Source: an uncultured Hungatella sp. (lineage in GTDB: Bacteria; Bacillota; Clostridia; Lachnospirales; Lachnospiraceae). Taken from it: a DNA stretch of 6,454 bases. This document shows positions 1 to 4,801 of this stretch, piece by piece. The notes under the pieces were generated by a model, which made no database searches, was not told where the DNA came from, and saw only the letters and a list, made by a program, of their open reading frames with translations. The number at the start of each line of letters is the position of its first letter. The stretch's first letter is position 1. Made by a program: the position numbers and the translations under genes. The stretch lies in assembly GCA_959018155.1 (NCBI GenBank), contig CAUEKH010000150.1:1-6454 (forward strand). The letters run 5' to 3'.

Positions 1-226
1 GCATGGTCGGGGAGAGTTTTGATCTGACGAAAAATTCATAAAAATAAGGCGCAGAGAATGGAAAATATCATGATTTTTATGAGGAGACAATCCGGTATTT
101 TTGCGCGGAAGGACCAGTACAAGATCATATTTTCATAGATTTCAGTTTAGAACATGTTTTGTCAATTGTAAGATTTTTTAAGAAAATGGCCGAGATTTAA
201 TTAAGAAAAAAATCACAGAAAGAACA

Positions 227-255
227 TTGACTTTGAAGGCTGTCAATGATAAACT
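227..255 (+). promoter_or_regulatory. candidate sigma-A promoter of the acidic lipoprotein gene
   Basis: TTGACT (227-232; 5 of 6 to the -35 consensus) and TAAACT (250-255; 4 of 6 to the -10 consensus) lie exactly 17 bases apart, predicting a start near 262 and a leader of about 140 bases before the ATG at 404. A weaker pair, TTGTCA at 159 with GAAAAT at 182, lies upstream at the same spacing. AT-rich non-coding DNA throws up such pairs by chance, so this is a candidate only. Confidence 0.45.
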
Positions 256-312
256 GACTCTCGACTTCAGGGCATAGGACAACATGAGGTCACGACATCA
301 CGGTTAGGCAGC

Positions 313-335
313 GTTGGGCGCCGCAAGCGCCCAAC
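313..335 (+). promoter_or_regulatory. 9-bp perfect hairpin in the lipoprotein leader
   Basis: GTTGGGCGC (313-321) pairs without mismatch with GCGCCCAAC (327-335) around the 5-base loop CGCAA. No T-run follows on either strand, so it is not a standard intrinsic terminator. It sits inside the predicted 5' leader, 53 bases before the ribosome site. It may stabilise the mRNA or be part of a larger structured leader. I could not match it to any riboswitch class I know. Confidence 0.6.
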
Positions 336-403
336 AATGGGAACTGACGGAATAATATGACATCAATGAAAGACACCTATGGGTCGCAAGGAGGAGAACA
401 ATT

Positions 404-784
404 ATGAAACTGACAGCAAAGAAACTTGTACTTACTGGTATGGCGGTACTTACTATGGCTTCTATCTCTGCATGTGGCAGCGGTACACCGGCTGAGACAA
501 CAGCAGCAACAGAAGCAGCTACCACCGAGGCGGTGACAGAAGAAGTTACAACTGAGGCAGCTGATGCCGAGACTACAGAAGCAGAAGATGAGTCTACAGA
601 GGCAGAAGTAACAGAGTCTGTAGTTGGTGACTCTGAAGAAGCAGCTAATGAAGAATCTGAGGATGTTGAGTTAAATGCCACTGAAGGCGAAGAAGCATCT
701 TTAGAAGAGGAATCAGAGGAAGTATCCGCTGATAATGCAGAAGATAAACTGGTAGAAGAATCTACTGAGGCCGCTGCAAACTAA
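404..784 (+). CDS. small, extremely acidic low-complexity lipoprotein
   Basis: A 126-aa protein I cannot assign to a named family. Residues 1-23 form a lipoprotein signal peptide: positive N-terminus (K2, K6, K7), hydrophobic core and the lipobox I-S-A-C with C24 as the predicted lipidated cysteine, so it should be anchored to the outer face of the membrane. The mature part (24-126) consists mainly of Glu, Thr, Ala, Ser and Val. By my count it holds 31 Glu and 6 Asp against one Lys and no Arg, and it has no aromatic residue, so it is probably disordered, like a spacer or a polyanionic surface brush. Start choice is firm: AAGGAGG at 388-394 lies 9 bases before the ATG. It stands alone between its own candidate promoter and a terminator. 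No binding or catalytic motif is visible; function unknown. The unbiased signal peptide, strong ribosome site and terminator argue that it is a real gene despite the biased composition. Confidence 0.85.
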   Translation: MKLTAKKLVLTGMAVLTMASISACGSGTPAETTAATEAATTEAVTEEVTTEAADAETTEAEDESTEAEVTESVVGDSEEAANEESEDVELNATEGEEASLEEESEEVSADNAEDKLVEESTEAAAN

Positions 785-801
785 TTAAATATGCAGACAG
801 T

Positions 802-834
802 GATCCGCCCCGGCGTCTGAAGCCGGGCCGGATC
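802..834 (+). other. GC-rich hairpin after the lipoprotein gene
   Basis: GATCCGCCCCGGC (802-814) pairs with GCCGGGCCGGATC (822-834) with one C-C mismatch, giving 12 pairs around a 7-base loop. It begins 17 bases after the stop codon. No T-run follows, so it probably protects the 3' end or works with the terminator directly downstream. Confidence 0.6.
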
Positions 835-843
835 ATAATATAG

Positions 844-870
844 AATGGGGCTTTCGGCTCCATTTTTCAT
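844..870 (+). terminator. intrinsic terminator of the lipoprotein gene
   Basis: AATGGGGC (844-851) pairs with GCTCCATT (857-864), with one G-U pair, around the loop TTTCG, and runs into a T-rich tract (863-867, then CATTTC). It ends the lipoprotein transcript and separates it from the promoter at 919. Confidence 0.75.
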
Positions 871-918
871 TTCATAAGAAAGTACATCTTATTTTCTGTA
901 AATCACGTCAGAAATCGG

Positions 919-947
919 TTGACAAAACCCCAACACTATAACAGAAT
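919..947 (+). promoter_or_regulatory. candidate sigma-A promoter of the hydrolase/exporter operon
   Basis: A perfect TTGACA box at 919-924 is followed after 17 bases by CAGAAT at 942-947 (4 of 6 to TATAAT). The predicted start is near 954, just before the 13-bp repeat array, so the array would be transcribed as the 5' leader. TATAAC at 937-942 is a better-looking -10 sequence but is only 12 bases from the -35 box. Confidence 0.55.
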
Positions 948-967
948 AGAACTAACAAAATGGAAGC

Positions 968-1162
968 GCAGTTTGCGGATGCAGCTTGCGAATGTAGCGC
1001 ACGAATGCAGTTCACGGCTGCAGCTTACGAATGCAGCTTACGAATGCAGTTCACGGTTGCAGTTCGCGGCTGCAGCTTACGAATGCAGTTCACGGCTGCA
1101 GTTCGTGGCTACAGCTCATGGATGCAGTTCGCGGATGTAACTCACGAATGCAGTTCCCAGAT
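968..1162 (+). repeat. tandem array of fifteen 13-bp units in the operon leader
   Basis: Fifteen units of 13 bases follow one another with no insertion or deletion, at starts 968, 981, 994 and so on to 1150. Two main types alternate: GCAGTTCACGGCT-like and GCAGCTTACGAAT-like; the outer units are the most diverged (for example GTAGCGCACGAAT at 994 and GCAGTTCCCAGAT at 1150). A higher-order repeat is visible: units 6-8 (1033-1071) and 9-11 (1072-1110) match at 37 of 39 bases. Units open with GCA(G) and are followed by TGC across the junction, so each could form a small stem. The last unit ends 3 bases before the AGGAGGTG ribosome site at 1166. Because 13 is not a multiple of 3 and the common units carry no stop triplet, the plus strand is largely open by construction, which creates spurious ORFs with a 13-residue period. 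Confidence 0.95.
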
Positions 1163-1184
1163 ATCAGGAGGTGAAGCACATCAT

Positions 1185-1904
1185 ATGATGAAAATTACGT
1201 ATATCCACCACAGTTCTTTTTTGGTGGAACTGGATCACAGCTATCTGTTGTTTGATTATACGGAGGGCGGGATACCGAAACTGGATTCGGAGAAGCCCCT
1301 TTACGTATTTGCAAGCCACAGGCATGGAGACCATTATTCTCCTGTAATCTTTGATTTGATGAAGAACCGCGGGAATATCCGGTATATTCTTTCAAATGAT
1401 ATCTGGAGAAAGAGACTGCCCCAGGAGGCGCTTCCTGTTACGATTTCGATGAAGCATTATGAAAATGCGGAGATTTCCTGCGGGACGGAGGGTGAGGCGA
1501 TCAGGGTCGCCACATTGAAATCCACAGATGAGGGAGTCGCTTTCCTGGTTGAGACGGAGGGAAAAAGTATCTATCACGCGGGTGATTTAAATAACTGGAC
1601 CTGGGACGGAGAGCCGGAGAACTGGAACAGCAGCATGGCGAAGAAGTACAGCGCCCAGATTGATAAAATAGCCGGAAGGCATCTGGATGTGGCTTTTCTT
1701 CCCCTTGACCCGAGGCAGGAAGAGTATTTTTATCTCGGAATGGACGAGTTCCTGACAAAAGTGGCGGCTGACACCGTGTTTCCAATGCACTGCTGGGGCG
1801 ATTTTTCCGTGATTGCGAAAATCAAGGCCATGGAGTGCTCTGTTTTGTACCGCGACAGAATTGAGGACATCAGCCGTGACGGGGATGAATTTCTGGTACA
1901 GTGA
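1185..1904 (+). CDS. UlaG-like metallo-beta-lactamase-fold metal-dependent hydrolase (COG2220 type)
   Basis: A 239-aa cytoplasmic protein of the metallo-beta-lactamase fold, which hydrolyses ester, lactone or phosphoester bonds using one or two metal ions. The signature SHRHGDHYSP gives ligands H45, H47, D49 and H50; IYHAGD gives D134 and FPMHCW gives H202, the later aspartate and histidine ligands. The usual extra histidine between the first motif and D134 is not evident: the corresponding stretch reads LKSTDEGVAF (111-120), and H91 is the only other histidine between H50 and H131. The closest family I recognise is the broad group of UlaG/predicted Zn-dependent hydrolases; the substrate cannot be told. 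The reading frame is open back to an ATG at 960, which would add 75 repeat-encoded residues, but that ATG has no ribosome site. AGGAGGTG (1166-1173) lies 11 bases before the ATG at 1185; a second ATG follows directly at 1188. First gene of a run with the exporter pair, whose first half starts 41 bases after this stop. Confidence 0.9.
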   Translation: MMKITYIHHSSFLVELDHSYLLFDYTEGGIPKLDSEKPLYVFASHRHGDHYSPVIFDLMKNRGNIRYILSNDIWRKRLPQEALPVTISMKHYENAEISCGTEGEAIRVATLKSTDEGVAFLVETEGKSIYHAGDLNNWTWDGEPENWNSSMAKKYSAQIDKIAGRHLDVAFLPLDPRQEEYFYLGMDEFLTKVAADTVFPMHCWGDFSVIAKIKAMECSVLYRDRIEDISRDGDEFLVQ

Positions 1905-1945
1905 ACAGAAATTCAGGAGCAGATAATAAGACATCAGGAGTGGAA

Positions 1946-2749
1946 ATGATGGAAGAGCCATGTAAACTGAACAGCGAGGAGAAACGGGAGGTTTTGGAAG
2001 CAGCCATGCAGGCGGGCCATATCCTTCTGGAAAACGGGGCCGAGATTTTCCGGGTAGAGGAAACCATGGAACGGATGTGCCATTACTATGGGATTGATAC
2101 CGGGAATTATTTCGTGCTGAGCAACGGCATTTTTACAACCTCGGGAAATGCGAAGGAACAGATTTACGCGAAGGTACAGCATATTCCGGTGAGCAGCGCG
2201 CATTTGAACCGGGTTGCGGCGGTCAATCAGCTGTCGAGGGAGATTGAAGAAGGCCGTTATACGGTGAGCGAGGTGCGGGCACGTCTCGATGAGATTCGCT
2301 GTATGCCGGGAAAGACGAGGAGGATGCAGGTAATTGCCTCCGGGGTTGGCAGCGCCTGTTTCTGTTACCTTTTCGGTGGAAATATGGTTGACAGCTGTGT
2401 GGCATTTGGCGCAGGCGTTATCCTGTATTTGTATGTGCTGTTTATCAGCGGTCCCCATTTATCAAAAATCGTAGGCAATATCGGGGGCGGCGCGCTGGTG
2501 ACATTTCTCTGTACCGTGATGTTTCTGGCAGGGGTGGGCTACCACCTGAATTTTATGATTATCGGATCTATCATGCCTCTCATACCGGGGGTGGCGTTTA
2601 CCAATGCTATCCGCGATATTGCGGATGGCGATTATATTTCCGGGTCGGTGCGGATGCTTGACGCGCTGCTGGTATTTTTCTGTATCGCCATGGGCGTGGG
2701 ACTGGTGTTTACCCTGTTCCACCAGCTGACGGGAGGTGTGCTGTTGTGA
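1946..2749 (+). CDS. ThrE/YjjP-type exporter, DUF1212-containing half
   Basis: A 267-aa membrane protein matching the N-terminal half of the threonine/serine exporter family (ThrE; E. coli YjjP). A soluble N-terminal region of about 125 residues carries the family pattern NGAEIFRVEETMERM (30-44), followed by about five hydrophobic segments (near 127-144, 149-168, 178-198, 201-221 and 238-258) with the conserved PLIPGVAFTNAIRDI (211-225). The partner half is encoded directly downstream, so the two probably form one transporter. ThrE in Corynebacterium exports threonine and serine; the E. coli YjjPB pair has been linked to succinate export; the substrate here is open. Start: AGGAG at 1936-1940 suits the ATG at 1946 (5 bases) or 1949 (8 bases). 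The frame is open to a GTG at 1901 that overlaps the hydrolase stop, but no ribosome site supports it. Confidence 0.9.
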   Translation: MMEEPCKLNSEEKREVLEAAMQAGHILLENGAEIFRVEETMERMCHYYGIDTGNYFVLSNGIFTTSGNAKEQIYAKVQHIPVSSAHLNRVAAVNQLSREIEEGRYTVSEVRARLDEIRCMPGKTRRMQVIASGVGSACFCYLFGGNMVDSCVAFGAGVILYLYVLFISGPHLSKIVGNIGGGALVTFLCTVMFLAGVGYHLNFMIIGSIMPLIPGVAFTNAIRDIADGDYISGSVRMLDALLVFFCIAMGVGLVFTLFHQLTGGVLL

Positions 2750-3204
2750 CGCTGTTTCTGGAAGTGGTGGCGGCCATCGGGGGGACGGTGGCATTTTCCC
2801 TGTTGTTTGGCGTTCCCACCAGGTATTATCCGTATTGCGGGCTGATTGGAGGGGCCGGGTGGCTGGTGTATTCGATATTCATTGGCCAGGGCTGTACGTC
2901 GCCGACCTCCGCGCTGTTTGCCACAATTGTAGTAATTCTTCTGTCCCGCTTATTTGCGGTGCGGGAGAGATGTCCGGTGACTATCTTCTTAATTTCGGGG
3001 ATTTTTCCGCTGGTGCCGGGGGCCGGGGTATACTGGACGGCCTATTATATCGTTACCAACGATTTGGCGAGAGCTTCCCAGACGGGATTTATGGCGCTTA
3101 AGATGGCGGTGGCCATTGTGCTGGGAATCGTCTTTGTATTTGAACTTCCCCAGGGGATTTTCCGTATTTTTTCGAAGAAGGAGAACCGCGGGAAACGTGT
3201 TTGA
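2746..3204 (+). CDS. ThrE/YjjB-type exporter, DUF3815-containing half
   Basis: A 152-aa, almost wholly hydrophobic protein matching the C-terminal half of the ThrE family (ThrE_2/DUF3815; E. coli YjjB). About four or five membrane segments are visible (near 3-22, 30-48, 54-72, 78-104 and 115-134), and CPVTIFLISGIFPLVPGAG (76-94) holds the conserved PLVPG turn that mirrors PLIPG in the partner half. A positive tail (SKKENRGKRV) suggests a cytoplasmic C-terminus. It starts at a GTG whose last two bases lie in the TGA stop of the upstream gene (GTGA overlap), with GGGAGG at 2731-2736 placed 9 bases before it. This is classic translational coupling and implies equal production of the two subunits. 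No clear terminator follows before the next gene. Confidence 0.9.
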   Translation: MTLFLEVVAAIGGTVAFSLLFGVPTRYYPYCGLIGGAGWLVYSIFIGQGCTSPTSALFATIVVILLSRLFAVRERCPVTIFLISGIFPLVPGAGVYWTAYYIVTNDLARASQTGFMALKMAVAIVLGIVFVFELPQGIFRIFSKKENRGKRV

Positions 3205-3206
3205 AA

Positions 3207-3236
3207 ATGACAGAGGGGTGCTATAGCAAATAGAAT
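3207..3236 (+). promoter_or_regulatory. candidate promoter of the zinc-ribbon membrane protein gene
   Basis: ATGACA (3207-3212) and TAGAAT (3231-3236), each 5 of 6 to consensus, are 18 bases apart in the 62-base gap after the exporter genes. It predicts a start near 3243, just ahead of the ribosome site at 3253. Read-through from the operon upstream is equally possible, since no terminator separates them. Confidence 0.45.
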
Positions 3237-3266
3237 TTAAATCAAAATGTATGGAGGTGCATATCA

Positions 3267-3494
3267 GTGAAACCGAAGAGAGCCAGAAAGCTTATCTGTT
3301 TTTTGTTTGTTGCTGGAGTTTTAATCTTATTGCTCAGCTATATTCACATAATATTCCTGCCGATTGGTCTGGTTGTAGCTGCTTCCTCCATTGTGCCCAA
3401 TATACTTTTTAACAAGTGCCCCCATTGCGGAAGGAATCTTGGAACGAGGGCCGGCGATTATTGTCCCTATTGTGGAAATTATATCGAGGATTAA
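3267..3494 (+). CDS. small membrane protein with C-terminal zinc ribbon
   Basis: A 75-aa protein of no named family that I recognise. A basic N-terminus (KPKRARK) leads into a hydrophobic stretch from about 9 to 47, long enough for two closely spaced membrane passes or a hairpin. This is followed by a zinc ribbon with the paired cysteines CPHC (51-54) and CPYC (66-69), the spacing of rubredoxin-like knuckles, which should bind one zinc ion. The basic N-terminus and a two-pass hairpin would place the ribbon in the cytoplasm. The start is a GTG at 3267 with GGAGGTG (3253-3259) 7 bases upstream; no ATG competes. It lies 62 bases after the exporter genes on the same strand and may be read with them or from its own promoter. 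Such small zinc-ribbon membrane proteins are common and mostly uncharacterised. Confidence 0.8.
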   Translation: MKPKRARKLICFLFVAGVLILLLSYIHIIFLPIGLVVAASSIVPNILFNKCPHCGRNLGTRAGDYCPYCGNYIED

Positions 3495-3503
3495 CTTCGG
3501 ACT

Positions 3504-3530
3504 GCCCCTTACAGGGGCTTATAAAATTTT
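3504..3530 (+). terminator. possible weak terminator after the zinc-ribbon gene
   Basis: GCCCCT (3504-3509) pairs perfectly with AGGGGC (3513-3518) around a 3-base loop and is followed by TTATAAAATTTT. The T-run is interrupted by A's, so termination may be partial and the DUF2264 gene may be partly read through. Confidence 0.5.
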
Positions 3531-3555
3531 AATATAGCGAGAGAGGATGAGGAAC

Positions 3556-4719
3556 ATGAATGGTTTTGAACAGAGAAAAATGTGGCTGGAGGCCATGGAC
3601 AAAATTGCCGGCCCGGTAATCTTTCACCTGGCAGAAGGAAAGTTAAAGAGCAGCCTGCCTCTGGAATTTCATGAGGGAAGAAAATTTTATGCCCCATTAG
3701 AGGCATTTGGCCGGACCGCTACGGGAATTGCGCCGTGGCTGGAACTGGAAGGCACGGAAGGGGAAGAGGCCGAATTACAGAAGAAATACAGGGAGGCCAT
3801 GCTGGCTGCCCTGGATAAGGCGACGGATCCGGAGTCTCCGGATTACATGGTGTGGAGTGAGGCGCCGGAGCGTCAGCCTCTGGTGGACGCTGCATTCCTG
3901 TCTCACGCTCTGGTCCGTGCGCCGAAGCATATCATCGGTGCCATGTCGGACGGCTTGAAGAAACAGGTGGTTGCTGCTCTCAAGAGAACGAGAAGCATTC
4001 TTCCATACCATTCTAACTGGATTTTCTTCAGCGCCATGGTGGAAACGGCCCTTTATGTCCTGGGAGAGACGGACTGGGATTCCATGAGAATCGAGTATGC
4101 GCTTCGCATGTTTGAGGTGTGGTATAAGGGAGACGGACTCTATGGAGACGGAGAGTATTTCCATTATGACTACTATAACAGCTTCGTCATCCATCCGATG
4201 ACCGTGGATATCTGCCGGATTATGGTGCCGGTCATGGAGGAAGCTGCCGGTGCTTACGCCATTTTAAAGGAGAGAACGGGGAGATACGCCTCCATTCTGG
4301 AACGCATGATAAGCCCGGAGGGGACCTATCCGGTTGTGGGACGTTCGATCGCCTACCGGTTTGGTGTGTTCCACGCTCTGTCCCAGGCAGCTTTGCAGCA
4401 TAATCTGGAGGAGAACGTTTCACCGGCTCAGGTGAGATGCGGGCTGTCCGCGGTGATTGAGAAGGTGATGGAATCCCCGGATATGTTTGATGAGAAGGGC
4501 TGGCTGAACCCGGGTGTCTATGGACTTCAGCCGGAACTGGCTGAGGAGTATATCAATATCGGCAGTTTATATTTATGCTGTTCCGTCTTCCTGCCGTTAG
4601 GTCTTCCGGCGGCGGATGAGTTCTGGAGCGGTGAGAATGAGATGTGGAGCAACAGGAAGGTCTGGTGCGGCGGTCATATCACGATTGACCACGCGTTAGA
4701 GGAGAAGAAGGCTTATTAA
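3556..4719 (+). CDS. DUF2264 domain protein, putative carbohydrate-active enzyme
   Basis: A 387-aa soluble protein with no signal peptide, so cytoplasmic. It matches the DUF2264 family over its whole length: an N-terminal RKMWLEAMDKIAGPV stretch (7-21), EAFGRTATGIAPWLE (49-63), the acidic-aromatic motif YGDGEYFHYDYYNSF (196-210), GTYPVVGRSIAYRFG (256-270) and a C-terminal SLYLCCSVFLPLGLP (337-351) followed by FW. The family is expected to be an alpha/alpha-helical barrel resembling sugar lyases and hydrolases; I recall DUF2264 proteins being placed among glycoside hydrolases (GH154, with beta-glucuronidase activity reported in Bacteroides), but cannot confirm this here. The length fits the single-domain form; longer members carry an extra C-terminal part. 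Start: ATG at 3556 is preferred because GAGAGAGG (3539-3546) is 9 bases away; the ATG at 3547 touches that site and would add three residues. A strong terminator follows. An intracellular enzyme acting on imported oligosaccharide is the likeliest role. Confidence 0.85.
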   Translation: MNGFEQRKMWLEAMDKIAGPVIFHLAEGKLKSSLPLEFHEGRKFYAPLEAFGRTATGIAPWLELEGTEGEEAELQKKYREAMLAALDKATDPESPDYMVWSEAPERQPLVDAAFLSHALVRAPKHIIGAMSDGLKKQVVAALKRTRSILPYHSNWIFFSAMVETALYVLGETDWDSMRIEYALRMFEVWYKGDGLYGDGEYFHYDYYNSFVIHPMTVDICRIMVPVMEEAAGAYAILKERTGRYASILERMISPEGTYPVVGRSIAYRFGVFHALSQAALQHNLEENVSPAQVRCGLSAVIEKVMESPDMFDEKGWLNPGVYGLQPELAEEYINIGSLYLCCSVFLPLGLPAADEFWSGENEMWSNRKVWCGGHITIDHALEEKKAY

Positions 4720-4725
4720 GCATAA

Positions 4726-4780
4726 CCGGCAGAGATGGTTTCCAGTCAGGAAGAAGGCTGTCTCTGCCGGAATTTTTTTA
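4726..4780 (+). terminator. strong intrinsic terminator of the DUF2264 gene
   Basis: CCGGCAGAGA (4726-4735) pairs perfectly with TCTCTGCCGG (4761-4770), followed by AA and seven T's (4773-4779). The 25-base loop holds a small inner stem (TTCC 4740-4743 with GGAA 4749-4752). It ends 22 bases before the next start codon. Confidence 0.9.
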
Positions 4781-4801
4781 TATTGCAGGACGGGTAAAAT
4801 T

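Noticed and set aside
70..138. 22-residue open frame in the left non-coding region
   Set aside because: Poor ribosome site and no recognisable product; expected by chance.
172..214. 8-pair AT stem (GATTTTTT with AAAAAATC)
   Set aside because: Loop of 27 bases and only A-T rich pairing; too weak to call a terminator or regulatory element.
304..681. Minus-strand open frame of 125 residues opposite the lipoprotein gene
   Set aside because: Its Ser/Val/Ala-rich product is the mirror of the Glu/Thr/Ala codons on the plus strand, and it has no better start signal; a shadow frame.
919..1140. Plus-strand frame giving a 13-residue repeat peptide of 73 residues
   Set aside because: It begins at the TTG of the -35 box and is open only because the 13-bp unit has no stop triplet; no ribosome site.
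968..1162. CRISPR array
   Set aside because: Units are 13 bases with no unique spacers and no cas genes are nearby; it is a simple tandem repeat.
1901..1945. GTG start for the first exporter half overlapping the hydrolase stop
   Set aside because: No ribosome site precedes it, while AGGAG at 1936 points to the ATG at 1946 or 1949.
2736..3101. Plus-strand open frame of 121 residues overlapping the second exporter half
   Set aside because: It is the wrong frame of a clear YjjB-type gene, and its Cys/Gly/Arg-rich product has no family likeness.
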